Origin: Nitronereus sp964503895 | GTDB lineage: Bacteria > Nitrospirota > Nitrospiria > Nitrospirales > UBA8639 | NCBI GenBank assembly: GCA_964503895.1 | Contig: CAZDCF010000006.1 | Coordinates: 1 to 64,000, forward strand | Length of the DNA stretch: 64,000 bases | Reading direction: 5' to 3' | Shown here: piece by piece, positions 44,112 to 52,496 of the stretch | Layout of the letters: every line of letters starts with the position of its first letter | How positions within the stretch are numbered: the stretch's first letter is position 1 | The notes under the pieces: generated by a model | What the model saw: only the letters and a program-made list of their open reading frames with translations | What the model was told of the DNA's origin: nothing | The model's database searches: none | Position numbers and translations under genes: made by a program

Positions 44112-45344
44112 TTAGGATGAGACCTCCTCTATGTCGTCCGGGCCCTCGCCTGAAGGCTGCGCTGAGACATCCTCCGAATGCTCAGCCAACTCTTGAACAG
44201 GCTCGGAGTCTTGAGAAGTCCCAACAGTTTCGCTTACAGGTTGATTTTGTTGAGCCTCTGCTTCTTCAGCCAATGCTGACTTGATTTCTTTTTCACGTTC
44301 TATCTTTTCTTTTTCATATTCGCTGGCGCTAATGATATCGATCTTCCATCCAGTAAGTTTGGCGGCCAGGCGAACATTTTGCCCGTTTTTCCCAATCGCT
44401 AATGAAAGCTGAGAGTCAGCTACCACGACTAACGCAGCTTTTTTCTCCTCGTCAATACCAACTTTTTCAATGGAAGCTGGATTCAGGGCTTCGCCAATAA
44501 ACACCCGAGGATCAGTTGTCCAAGGGATAATATCGATTTTTTCCCCTTTGAGTTCGCGAACGATTGCCTGTACCCGAGAACCTTTAATTCCCACACAGGC
44601 TCCCACGGGATCTACCGCTTTATCACGTGAAATCACAGCAATCTTGGTTCGATCGCCAGGCTCTCGGACAACCCCTTTAATCTCTACGATTTTTTCCATA
44701 ACTTCCGGTACTTCTAACTGAAATAACTTGACCACAAACTGAGGATGAGCACGAGATAAAATTACTTGAACATCTTTTGGGGTTCGCCGAACCTCGAGCA
44801 GCAAGGCCCGGACCCGATCCCCGCGCCGATGTACCTCACGAGAAATTTGTTCATGAACCGGCAAAAGAGCTTCAGTCTTACCGATTTCTACTAGATAGTT
44901 TCGACGCTCCTGCCCAAGAATTACCCCGTGGACCAAATCACCTTCTTTTTTGGAATATTCTCGTTCAACTGATTCCCATTCGGCCTCACGTACTTTCTGA
45001 CAGATGACCTGCTTGGCAGCCTGTGCGGCAATACGACCAAACTCTTCCATTTCCAGAAGGGACCCAATCTCATCACCCGACTCAGCCTCCGCATCAATCT
45101 CCCTAGCTTCTTCAAGAGATATCTGGGTTTTGGCGTCAGTCACATTTTCCGAAATGGTCTTGAGCAACACAATGGAAATTTCCCCAGTATCAGGATCAAT
45201 TTGCACTTGAATGTTTTCATTATTACCGTATCGCTTTTTGGCAGCAGTCAGAAGGGCGGATTCCACAGCCGCGAGTACCCGATCCTTGTCAATTCCTTTT
45301 TCACGGCCAACCTGTTCGATAACGGCCATAATTTCACGCTTCAT
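44112..45344 (-). CDS. nusA: Transcription termination/antitermination factor NusA
   Basis: RNA polymerase-binding factor that stabilises pauses and intrinsic termination. 410 residues. Seen: the N-terminal RNAP-binding domain, S1 domain (EGDLVHGVILGQERRNYLVEIG in part), and two KH domains (VGACVGIKGSRVQAIVREL and LAIGKNGQNVRLAAKLTGW). After the KH domains only an acidic, Ser/Gln-rich tail remains, so the repeats of E. coli NusA are absent. Lies 58 bases after rimP, whose leader carries an intrinsic terminator. Confidence 0.96.
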   Translation of the reverse strand: MKREIMAVIEQVGREKGIDKDRVLAAVESALLTAAKKRYGNNENIQVQIDPDTGEISIVLLKTISENVTDAKTQISLEEAREIDAEAESGDEIGSLLEMEEFGRIAAQAAKQVICQKVREAEWESVEREYSKKEGDLVHGVILGQERRNYLVEIGKTEALLPVHEQISREVHRRGDRVRALLLEVRRTPKDVQVILSRAHPQFVVKLFQLEVPEVMEKIVEIKGVVREPGDRTKIAVISRDKAVDPVGACVGIKGSRVQAIVRELKGEKIDIIPWTTDPRVFIGEALNPASIEKVGIDEEKKAALVVVADSQLSLAIGKNGQNVRLAAKLTGWKIDIISASEYEKEKIEREKEIKSALAEEAEAQQNQPVSETVGTSQDSEPVQELAEHSEDVSAQPSGEGPDDIEEVSS

Positions 45345-45402
45345 AAAAGTTCCCCTTCTTCCTCACAACCCAACATTTCTCGATTCCTTAGAATCGCGTG
45401 CA

Positions 45403-45882
45403 TTAAAACTCGACCTCCTGCTTTGCCTCGGTAATAGAATCCCAGGAAAGATCAATTTCATTCGCCTTTCGTTGTTTCCCCAATTGCACGACTAGCGTGA
45501 TGCCCGATTCGGTCATGGCCGATAATCGACCAATGACCTGACGATCCCCACCATCCGTGTCCTGAACCCTGACTCGTAGGAGTCGTCCCAAAACACGTCG
45601 AAAATCCTTGCGTTCTTTTAGTGGACGATCAACACCGGGTGAGGAAACCTCAAGCCGATATACATAAGGCGCGGGGACCTCGACATCGAGAGCTCGTCTT
45701 AGGGATTGATGAAACTGTTCACAATCCCGAATACCTAGCCCCCCTTTCTTATCAAGGGTGACGCAAATAACCGTTACCGTCCCCTTTCCTTGACATCGGA
45801 CTTCTAGCAATTCAAGGTCAAGAGCTCGTGCTATAGGCTCAGCAATGTCCTGAACCCGTTTCCCCAAATCTTTGGTATCCAA
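45403..45882 (-). CDS. rimP: Ribosome maturation factor RimP
   Basis: Binds the 30S subunit during assembly. About 159 residues. Seen: the family strands LELLEVRCQGKGTVTVICVTLD (in part), the EQFHQSLRRALDVE helix and YRLEVSSPGVDRPLKERKDF, the most conserved RimP segment. Two TTG codons could start it. AAGGG at 45889-45893 abuts the first (45888) but is six bases before the second (45882), so the second is chosen. First gene of the nusA-infB operon. Confidence 0.93.
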   Translation of the reverse strand: MDTKDLGKRVQDIAEPIARALDLELLEVRCQGKGTVTVICVTLDKKGGLGIRDCEQFHQSLRRALDVEVPAPYVYRLEVSSPGVDRPLKERKDFRRVLGRLLRVRVQDTDGGDRQVIGRLSAMTESGITLVVQLGKQRKANEIDLSWDSITEAKQEVEF

Positions 45883-45923
45883 GTCCAACCCTTATCAGTA
45901 GAACCTGTGGGGGAATACAAAGC

Positions 45924-45949
45924 AAAAAAAAGTGGGCTCTCGCCCACTT
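45924..45949 (-). terminator. Rho-independent terminator or attenuator upstream of rimP
   Basis: Minus strand: AAGTGGGC, loop GAGA, GCCCACTT, then a run of T. Eight-pair stem with a tetraloop at 45930-45949 and U-tract at 45924-45930. It lies about 40 bases before rimP and after tRNA-Lys. With no visible promoter in the 40 bases that remain, the rimP-nusA operon may depend on readthrough. Confidence 0.85.
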
Positions 45950-46100
45950 CCAGACTGGGTAAGGTACCATTTCCCCGCACCCAAAGGCAAGGCCTTTGGG
46001 TAAAGACCACCGACCTTCATCTTCAACAAATGGTTCAACAGTATATTGTCATTGAACATTCCACCCAGCAATACCTTCAAATTGTGTACCATAACCCACT
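45924..46100 (-). ncRNA. Candidate structured RNA / leader of the rimP-nusA operon
   Basis: The 323 bases between tRNA-Lys and rimP hold no convincing gene. On the minus strand TGGGTTATGGTAC (46086-46098) can pair with GTACCTTACCCA (45956-45967), and AATTT/AAAT extend this inward, giving about 14 pairs that close a region of some 145 bases. Inside are a GTTCAA/TTGAAC hairpin and a nine-pair CCCAAAGGC-CTT-GCCTTTGGG hairpin (45980-46000). The terminator at 45924-45949 follows at once. This could be a stable small RNA or a cis-acting attenuator for nusA. I see no 6S, SRP or T-box consensus that settles it. It is inferred by hand folding only. Confidence 0.45.
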
Positions 46101-46212
46101 GCACCGACGGCTAAAGCGCTCAACTTAAGTAAACTCGAGTTGCGGATGGAAGTGCCAGGATCGGACAATGAAGAGAAAATACAGATAGAGAGAGAATTTT
46201 AGTGTGGAGGTA

Positions 46213-46288
46213 TGGTGAGCCGCTTCGGGCTCGAACCGAAGACCCTCGCCTTAAAAGGGCGATGCTCTACCAACTGAGCTAGCGGCTC
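46213..46288 (-). tRNA. tRNA-Lys (anticodon TTT)
   Basis: Cloverleaf on the minus strand: acceptor GAGCCGC/GCGGCTC, D arm GCTC-AGTTGGTA-GAGC, anticodon stem TCGCC/GGCGA around CTTTTAA (anticodon TTT), T arm TTCGG-TTCGAGC-CCGAA, discriminator A and encoded CCA (46213-46215). Confidence 0.96.
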
Positions 46289-46376
46289 CCCGAAAACAAA
46301 TACTGATCTTTTTTTTTACCTTTATCGACTTGCAAAGAAGTTACAAAGTTTTCGGAGTGTCTTACGAATGGCGGGG

Positions 46377-46406
46377 ATTATGAGTTACCAGCATACTCCT
46401 TGTCAA
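46377..46406 (-). promoter_or_regulatory. Strong promoter of tRNA-Lys
   Basis: TTGACA (46401-46406), 18 bases, CATAAT (46377-46382) on the minus strand: eleven of twelve consensus bases. It would start a transcript about 80 bases before the mature tRNA, which could run on into the rimP leader. Confidence 0.7.
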
Positions 46407-46425
46407 ACAATGTCTGACCGAATTT

Positions 46426-47754
46426 TTATGCACTAACTTTGGAAATTTTGGGACGAGGGCGGACGTAGGTCATTGGGTTCCTGACAATGATGGTATGTTC
46501 CCGATGAGAGCCAGTAGATACGACGTCAATGGGGCAGGCCGTCAGTTCCGCAATTCGTCCTAAATAGCGTTTAGCTTCTTTGGGAAGGACTTTGTAGGAC
46601 GTGGCTCCGGTTGTTGACCCAGTCCAAGCAGGCAAGGTCTCGTAAACAGGTTCAGATTCTGAAAGAATTCGAAGGTCAGAAGGCATTTCCCTGTACAGTT
46701 TTCCTTTATGCCGATATCCAACCGCAATTTTTAATTGTCGCAAGCCATCTAACACATCTAACTTCGTCACGGCCAAAGACGTGCACCCATTTACACGCAC
46801 AGCATATCGCAGCACCACAGCGTCAAGCCAACCACATCGTCGAACCCGACCTGTAGTAGCACCAAATTCTTGGCCGCGCTCTTGTAACCCCTCACCCACG
46901 GCATCCGATAACTCCGTGGGAAATGGTCCGCTACCAACGCGAGTTGTATAGGCTTTCGTCACCCCAAGAACCGCATCGATTTTTGTGGGTCCGATTCCTG
47001 TTCCAATACATGCTCCTCCAGCGCAAGAGCTTGAAGAGGTCACGAAGGGATAGGTACCAAAATCAACATCGAGATGCGTGCCCTGTGCCCCTTCAAACAA
47101 GACACGTCGGCCACTTTCCATAGCCTTGGAAAGAAGCAAAGAATCGTCAGCTACATGAGGTCGCAACCGATCCGCGTATTTTGCATATTCTTCGACAATC
47201 CGTCCCGCGCTAAATCCCTTTGTCCTATACACGTGCCGGAGAAAAGTATTGATCTCCACCAGATTGTCTTCGACTTTGATGCGGAATAATTCAGGGTTCA
47301 AAAGATCGCCAATACGGATGCCAATACGTGCCATCTTGTCCACATAGGCAGGCCCGATTCCTTTTCCTGTGGTCCCAATACGTTTCCCACCCTTTGACTT
47401 TTCGGCGGCTTTATCGATAGCTTTGTGATACGGCATGATGAGATGGGCTCGCTGGCTAATTACAAAATTCCGCCCGATTTTAATTCCCTGACGTTTGAGT
47501 TGATCCAACTCACCAATCAAAGCCCCAGGATCAATCACCACCCCACTGCCCAGAACACAAATCTTTCCTTTTGACAAAATTCCCGAAGGGATCAAATGAA
47601 AAATATAGGTGTCCTTTCGGGTTACGACGGTATGCCCTGCATTAGAGCCACCCTGATACCGAACGACTAAGTCCGCATCTCGGGAAAGGATATCCACGAT
47701 TTTCCCCTTTCCTTCATCACCCCATTGCGAACCAATGACAACTAAATTTGGCAT
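46426..47754 (-). CDS. purA: Adenylosuccinate synthetase
   Basis: GTP-dependent first step from IMP to AMP. 442 residues. Seen: the N-terminal P-loop-like GSQWGDEGKGKIVD at 8-21, the IMP-binding TTGKGIGPAYVDK, the FEGAQGTHLD motif, and TKLDVLDGL (guanine recognition NKxD-like). Complete. It stands alone between a terminator at 47845-47877 and the tRNA-Lys promoter. Confidence 0.97.
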   Translation of the reverse strand: MPNLVVIGSQWGDEGKGKIVDILSRDADLVVRYQGGSNAGHTVVTRKDTYIFHLIPSGILSKGKICVLGSGVVIDPGALIGELDQLKRQGIKIGRNFVISQRAHLIMPYHKAIDKAAEKSKGGKRIGTTGKGIGPAYVDKMARIGIRIGDLLNPELFRIKVEDNLVEINTFLRHVYRTKGFSAGRIVEEYAKYADRLRPHVADDSLLLSKAMESGRRVLFEGAQGTHLDVDFGTYPFVTSSSSCAGGACIGTGIGPTKIDAVLGVTKAYTTRVGSGPFPTELSDAVGEGLQERGQEFGATTGRVRRCGWLDAVVLRYAVRVNGCTSLAVTKLDVLDGLRQLKIAVGYRHKGKLYREMPSDLRILSESEPVYETLPAWTGSTTGATSYKVLPKEAKRYLGRIAELTACPIDVVSTGSHREHTIIVRNPMTYVRPRPKISKVSA

Positions 47755-47844
47755 CTTAGCGAGTAATTTTCTTCAGTCGGTTTTTTCGAAAAATCGCGAA
47801 TCGACCAAAATCCTTTAGGAGGCTGAACCTCAAAAAAAAGTCAC

Positions 47845-47877
47845 AAAAAAGGCCCTGACTCACACGAAGCCAGAGCC
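47845..47877 (-). terminator. Rho-independent terminator after folD-metF-panB
   Basis: Minus strand GGCTCTGGCT, loop TCGTGTG, AGTCAGGGCC (ten pairs, two of them G-U) followed by TTTTTT. It lies 150 bases after panB. No gene is visible in between. Confidence 0.85.
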
Positions 47878-48027
47878 GAACGCATGGATGGTAGGCTTCG
47901 TCCAGCAATTTGTCAATAGAGTCAGCCCATGGTATCTAACCGTTAGGTTGTTTCCTGTTTCTGTTGCACCCAACTCGCGGGGTAGACACAAGTCGTGATA
48001 ACTATCAGCCACCTTTATCTGTCTATT

Positions 48028-48819
48028 TTATTGATAGCTTTCAAGGTCTGAGGGAAATTTTTGGCATTCCACTTCTTCTTTGAAACGGCGTAGGGCTTGC
48101 AAGGCATCGGCTTTCAAATGAGCATAGGGCTTAACGAACTTCGGAGAAAATTCATCAAAGAGTCCCAAAAGATCATACAGGACCAGCACTTGTCCATCAC
48201 AATCTGGCCCAGCCCCAATTCCTATAGTAGGAATTGCTATTGCCTGAGTAATAGATTTTGCCAGACCAGCAGGTATGGCTTCGAGTACGAGTGAAAACAC
48301 GCCCGCAGATTCCAATGCTTTAGCATCCCCAAGCAAGGCTCCAGATTGATTTTCCCCACGTCCTTGAACCTTGTAACCTCCATACTGGTTGATAGACTGA
48401 GGCGTCATCCCAATATGACCCATCACTGGAATGCCCGCTCGAATAAGAGCCTGTACACGATCTATCATGGACAATCCACCCTCCAGCTTCACAGCCCCTG
48501 CACCTGCTTGAATGAGGCGACCAGCATTTCGTACGGCTTCTTCCACACTCACCTGATAGGACATAAACGGCATATCGGCAATAACTAATGCTTGTTCACG
48601 AGCACCTGCCACAAGCCGAGTATGGTAGATCATATCCTCCATTGTTACGGTCAGAGTATCGGACTTCCCCTGCACCACTACGCCCAAGGAATCCCCAACT
48701 AAAATGGCTTCAATGCCGGCTTGTTCAATGATTCGTGTGAACAGCGCATCATACGCTGTGACCACAACAAGCTTTTTCCCTTGAGATTTTTGTTGTTGGA
48801 ATTCAGGAACCGTCATCAA
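48028..48819 (-). CDS. panB: 3-methyl-2-oxobutanoate hydroxymethyltransferase
   Basis: First committed step to pantothenate and CoA, using methylene-tetrahydrofolate. 263 residues, TIM barrel. Seen: VVTAYDALFTRIIEQAGIEAILVGDS in part, with the metal-binding VGDSLGVV, ADMPFMSY, AVKLEGG and IGIGAGPDCDGQVLV. It overlaps metF by four bases. The grouping with folD and metF links it to the one-carbon donor that it uses. Confidence 0.96.
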   Translation of the reverse strand: MMTVPEFQQQKSQGKKLVVVTAYDALFTRIIEQAGIEAILVGDSLGVVVQGKSDTLTVTMEDMIYHTRLVAGAREQALVIADMPFMSYQVSVEEAVRNAGRLIQAGAGAVKLEGGLSMIDRVQALIRAGIPVMGHIGMTPQSINQYGGYKVQGRGENQSGALLGDAKALESAGVFSLVLEAIPAGLAKSITQAIAIPTIGIGAGPDCDGQVLVLYDLLGLFDEFSPKFVKPYAHLKADALQALRRFKEEVECQKFPSDLESYQ

Positions 48820-49706
48820 TTCAGATCCGCCTTTCGAATAATTTCAGGTACTCGATCGCCAAGTCGCCCTGGCATAATATGAACCCCATCACAGCATGGA
48901 CGCAATGATTTGATAAGATGCACCGCAATATCCACACCAACATCGGCTTCATGCTCCTCGCCAGCCTTTTTCATTTCAGAAATTAATTCTTCGGGCACAT
49001 CAATTCCCGGAATATTGGCATTCATGTATTCTGCCATTTTTACGGAACGAAGCACGAGCACACCTGCAAGAACTTTACTAGGATAGGCCCGCATCTCATT
49101 CATAAAGTTCTGAAAAGGATCGAGACTAAAAACAGCTTGCGTTTGAAAAAACCGTGCGCCGGCATCGATCTTGGCCTTCAACTTCTGATGCATTATGTCA
49201 TGAGAGTCAGCGCCCGGGGCCACAACCGCACCTATAAAAAAATTCGTGACCCCATCTAGGAATTTACCCGCCATATCTTGACCTTGATTCAACAAACCTA
49301 TGGTCCTCATGACCTGGGCAGAATCCATATCATAGACAGGTTTGGCCTCTTTATGATCTCCAACCTTGGGGCTGTCTCCTGTTAAACACAACACATTCCG
49401 AATTCCTAGGATGTGAGCACCCAACAAATCTGATTGAATGCCTATACGATTTCGATCTCGACACGTCATTTGAAGAACCGGGTCGTGCCCTTGCTCATAG
49501 AATAATCGCGATACGGCAATAGAACCGGCCCGCATAACAGCTGCCGTATTATCCGTGACATTCACTCCATGGACACGACCAATTAAAGCTTTGGATGTTT
49601 CGAGTAAGTTTGTGACATTAGTCCCTTTTGGGGGATTGACTTCTACAGTAATCGCAAATGTCCCTTGTTCTAGGGTACGCCGTAATGTTTGTCGTCCATG
49701 GTCCAT
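48816..49706 (-). CDS. metF: Methylenetetrahydrofolate reductase
   Basis: FAD-dependent TIM-barrel reductase that makes 5-methyl-tetrahydrofolate for methionine. 296 residues. Seen: VEVNPPKGTN near 21-30, MTCRDRNRIGIQSDLLGAH, NVLCLTGDSPKVGDH, and FFQTQAVFSLDPFQNFM, all family features. The proteins of this branch (short, with a TCRDRN motif) may use ferredoxin or NADH, which the sequence does not decide. It lies 18 bases after folD. Confidence 0.88.
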   Translation of the reverse strand: MDHGRQTLRRTLEQGTFAITVEVNPPKGTNVTNLLETSKALIGRVHGVNVTDNTAAVMRAGSIAVSRLFYEQGHDPVLQMTCRDRNRIGIQSDLLGAHILGIRNVLCLTGDSPKVGDHKEAKPVYDMDSAQVMRTIGLLNQGQDMAGKFLDGVTNFFIGAVVAPGADSHDIMHQKLKAKIDAGARFFQTQAVFSLDPFQNFMNEMRAYPSKVLAGVLVLRSVKMAEYMNANIPGIDVPEELISEMKKAGEEHEADVGVDIAVHLIKSLRPCCDGVHIMPGRLGDRVPEIIRKADLN

Positions 49707-49724
49707 GTTGATCAGATTGCTAAA

Positions 49725-50585
49725 TTATTGTCTTTTCGCAGCACGCTTGGCGCCCTCCAAGGTATTATCTAATAGCATGGCAATGGTCATTGGCCCCACG
49801 CCACCTGGCACCGGAGAAAGCCATCCGGCAACTTCCTTTACTGGCTCAAAGTCAACATCACCAACCAACCGGCCATCATCTAGGCGATTGATTCCGACAT
49901 CGATCACAATTGCTCCGGGTTTCACCATGTCCGATTTGACAAATTGAGCCTTCCCAATAGCCGCCACCAAGATATCAGCTTCCTTGCACATTCCAGGCAA
50001 GTCAGTTGTGCGAGAATGGCAAATAGTCACGGTGGCATGTTGATGCATTAAAAGCATAGCCACTGGTTTACCCACAATATTGCTCCGACCCAATATAACG
50101 GCTCGCTTTCCTTTAACGGATTGTCCAGCGGATTCGATCATTCGCATGACACCTTTGGGGGTACATGGTACAAACACTGGATCCCCTGCCACCAACCGAC
50201 CAATGTTATAGGGATGAAACCCATCAGCATCTTTATCTGGCGATACCGTATTCAACACTGTCTGACTATCAATCTGACTTGGAAGCGGAAGCTGGACCAA
50301 AATGCCATGAATCTTAGGGTCATTGTTTAACTGGTCTATGAGTTTAAGCAATTCCTCTTGCGTGGTAGTTGCGGGAAGCGCATGGTCATCAACATACAAA
50401 CCGGCGGCATCACAGGCCTTCTTTTTATTTCGAACATAAACTGCCGAGGCTGGATCGTCCCCCACCAATACCACTGCCAACCCAGGACAAACACCAGTCT
50501 GGCCTACTAACAATTCAATGCCCTTGGCAATTTCCTGACGAATTTCCTGAGCTAAGGTCTTCCCATCAATGAGCTGAGCTGACAC
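49725..50585 (-). CDS. folD: Bifunctional methylenetetrahydrofolate dehydrogenase/cyclohydrolase
   Basis: Interconverts methylene-, methenyl- and formyl-tetrahydrofolate. 286 residues. Seen: the catalytic lysine region VRNKKKACDAAG near 51-62, GILVQLPLPSQ, PVAMLL preceded by GRSNIVGKP (NADP site), and SPVPGGVGPMTIAMLL. Start is GTG 50585 after AAGGAGGG. First gene of folD-metF-panB, with a promoter at 50628-50657. Confidence 0.96.
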   Translation of the reverse strand: MSAQLIDGKTLAQEIRQEIAKGIELLVGQTGVCPGLAVVLVGDDPASAVYVRNKKKACDAAGLYVDDHALPATTTQEELLKLIDQLNNDPKIHGILVQLPLPSQIDSQTVLNTVSPDKDADGFHPYNIGRLVAGDPVFVPCTPKGVMRMIESAGQSVKGKRAVILGRSNIVGKPVAMLLMHQHATVTICHSRTTDLPGMCKEADILVAAIGKAQFVKSDMVKPGAIVIDVGINRLDDGRLVGDVDFEPVKEVAGWLSPVPGGVGPMTIAMLLDNTLEGAKRAAKRQ

Positions 50586-50627
50586 GAAACCCTCCTTCTT
50601 TTTTGTTTTTGTGGGGAGCAGCGAGTC

Positions 50628-50657
50628 ACGATAACAGGGGTAAGAAATTCAAGTCAA
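50628..50657 (-). promoter_or_regulatory. Promoter of folD-metF-panB
   Basis: TTGACT (50652-50657), 18 bases, TATCGT (50628-50633) on the minus strand. The folD start lies 43 bases downstream. Confidence 0.55.
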
Positions 50658-50682
50658 TGCGAGTGCATACCAGGGCATTTCC

Positions 50683-50712
50683 TTGACAGTGCCAAAAATG
50701 GTCTCGTACGAT
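50683..50712 (+). promoter_or_regulatory. Possible promoter of the beta-propeller gene
   Basis: TTGACA (50683-50688), 18 bases, TACGAT (50707-50712). If used, transcription begins near 50719, which would rule out the ATG at 50698 as the start of the next gene. Confidence 0.4.
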
Positions 50713-51768
50713 GAAGTGGTGTTAATCAAGTCCAAGTTCAGAGGTCCTGCCCATTACAAAAACATTCCTGTATTCCTTTCTGGCCCTACTTTTTCTTTGC
50801 CAGTTTGGCCTGTCTCCCTCATTATAATCCTTCTAGTTTTCGTCACTTTCTCGTTCTTTAACGTCCACGCCCACCCCATTGGAGAATTAAAAAGCCCTCA
50901 AAGTTTTATCGTGGCCCCCTCTGGAGAATATTATTTTATAGCCAACGCTAATGGAGAACCGGGCACACGAGATAATAATGGGTTTATTTCAAAATTAGAT
51001 ATCAAGGGGAAACCTATTGATTTACATTTTATCAATGGCGGAACGAGGGGGACCCTACTTCACTCTCCTAATGGCCTGGCTATTGTGGGAAAAACCCTTT
51101 ATGTGGCTGACCTAGATACGGTACGAGGCTTTGACATTTACACTGGAAAAGCGGTTGCATCTTTGTCTTTCAGCCAATTTCACGTTACCGAACTCACCGA
51201 CATTATCGCGGATGGGGCCGGTCAACTGTATGTCTTGGACACCGAAGGAAATACCATCTACCGAATTGACACAACTCAAGACCATATTGTTTCGCTCTAT
51301 TTACAAAATGACAAACTGGCCTCGCCACGGGGATTGGCAGTTCATCCCAAATCTGGACGTCTGATAATCGTGAGCCTTGATGACGGAACTGTTCTTGAGA
51401 TTACTCAGGACCGCTCGATTAGTGAACTAATTTCCAACTCGTTTTTTACCGGTAGGTTTCGGAATCTGAGTGGTGTAGACTTTGATCAATATGGGAACAT
51501 GTACCTTTCCGATTTAACAGCGGGTAAAATATGGCGAGTTCAACCAAATCACAAAATGCAGGTCATTGCTGAGTTTCTGATATCCCCATCAACTGTGAAA
51601 ATTGATCGAAAAAAGCACATGATTCTTGTCCCTTACCTATACGCTAACGGGGCTGAGATGAATGGGTTGGAGCACCCCGTCAATGCAAACCCCAAGAGAA
51701 AAAAGAAAAAACGAACCCTCTCGGATTATGGGCTAGGAATGATGGGAGGAGATACCCCAAGAAAATGA
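50698..51768 (+). CDS. Exported NHL/SMP-30-like beta-propeller protein
   Basis: About 356 residues. Seen: an N-terminal hydrophobic segment (VSLIIILLVFVTFSFF) ending near VHAHP that looks like a signal peptide, then repeated strands such as SPNGLAIVGKTLYVADL, GAGQLYVLDTEGNTIYRID, ASPRGLAVHPKSGRLIIVSL and DQYGNMYLSDLTAGKIWRV, typical of NHL/SMP-30 six-bladed propellers. The C-terminus is lysine-rich (PKRKKKKR). The start is uncertain: ATG 50698 has no ribosome binding site and lies in a possible promoter, and TTG 50797 would give a short signal peptide. The stop overlaps the next gene by four bases. Confidence 0.65.
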   Translation: MVSYDEVVLIKSKFRGPAHYKNIPVFLSGPTFSLPVWPVSLIIILLVFVTFSFFNVHAHPIGELKSPQSFIVAPSGEYYFIANANGEPGTRDNNGFISKLDIKGKPIDLHFINGGTRGTLLHSPNGLAIVGKTLYVADLDTVRGFDIYTGKAVASLSFSQFHVTELTDIIADGAGQLYVLDTEGNTIYRIDTTQDHIVSLYLQNDKLASPRGLAVHPKSGRLIIVSLDDGTVLEITQDRSISELISNSFFTGRFRNLSGVDFDQYGNMYLSDLTAGKIWRVQPNHKMQVIAEFLISPSTVKIDRKKHMILVPYLYANGAEMNGLEHPVNANPKRKKKKRTLSDYGLGMMGGDTPRK

Positions 51769-52421
51769 GTAAGTGCGTTTATTGCCATGAACGAAAAGGG
51801 AAACGTCCCTGTCCAGCCCTTAATGGCTCGATATGCAGCCAATGTTGCGGTACGCACCGAATGGTGAGCATTACTTGCCACACGGACTGTGTATATTTGG
51901 ATGCGAACGTGGAATACCAGCAACAACGAGTTGGAGATTTTTTTGATCAGGGTCGTCGCGCACTGTACCGAGAATTAATCGAAAAGTGGGACGATAAAGC
52001 CGCACAAATTTTTTATTTCTTGGAAGCCGTAACCTTTAAGCACTTTCATTCTCGTCGAGACGGTCAAGATGGAGAGGTGATTGCTGCGATTCAAGCCTTG
52101 CGGCGCTCCTTTAGCCCAATTCACGTTCCTGAGGGCATGGCTCCAGCCTTCACGGAATCCCTCAAAAAAGAATATAAGGCCTTTATGGAAGGAGAAAAAG
52201 TCGACGACAATTTAGCCGGTGAAGTGCTTGAGCGAGGGTTGGCTTTTATTACCGAATTTTCTGGAAACGGACTTCGCTCTAATCGCTTTTTGAATGGCCT
52301 AACTGGATTTCTGAAATCCCATCATCCAGATGTCGCGGCTCAACTTGTGAAATTAGGTGAAACGGGTGGCGGAATCATCGTGCCCAGCAGCGCAAAAATG
52401 GAAGATTATCCTAGACTATAA
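51765..52421 (+). CDS. Cysteine-rich N-terminus protein of unknown function
   Basis: A 218-residue cytoplasmic protein. Seen: eight cysteines in the first 45 residues (C4, C7, C16, C24, C27, C28, C38, C42) in the pattern CVYC..CPALNGSICSQCC..CHTDC, likely a two-zinc cluster, followed by a helical domain. I recall hypothetical proteins with the same CPAL..ICSxCCG signature but know no function. ATG 51765 overlaps the propeller gene stop (ATGA), so they are co-translated, though one is exported and the other is not. Confidence 0.65.
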   Translation: MSKCVYCHERKGKRPCPALNGSICSQCCGTHRMVSITCHTDCVYLDANVEYQQQRVGDFFDQGRRALYRELIEKWDDKAAQIFYFLEAVTFKHFHSRRDGQDGEVIAAIQALRRSFSPIHVPEGMAPAFTESLKKEYKAFMEGEKVDDNLAGEVLERGLAFITEFSGNGLRSNRFLNGLTGFLKSHHPDVAAQLVKLGETGGGIIVPSSAKMEDYPRL

Positions 52422-52496
52422 CCCCTAACACACAATCCATCGAATGACCTTTCTACTGACCAGGCAATACGGCTCGCGCGTCACGTCGTTCTCAAT

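Noticed and set aside
46040..46100. T-box element (GGGTGGAATG resembles the T-box core)
   Set aside because: The AGGGTGGNACCGCG core is not matched, the specifier stem is absent, and the downstream genes are not amino-acid or synthetase genes.
45895..46104. A 69-codon minus-strand frame upstream of rimP
   Set aside because: It runs through the eight-pair terminator and its U-tract (45924-45949), so it is unlikely to be translated as a whole. The RNA structure explains the region better.
45907..46128. A 73-codon plus-strand frame in the same gap
   Set aside because: It crosses the terminator, lacks a ribosome binding site and has no recognisable sequence.
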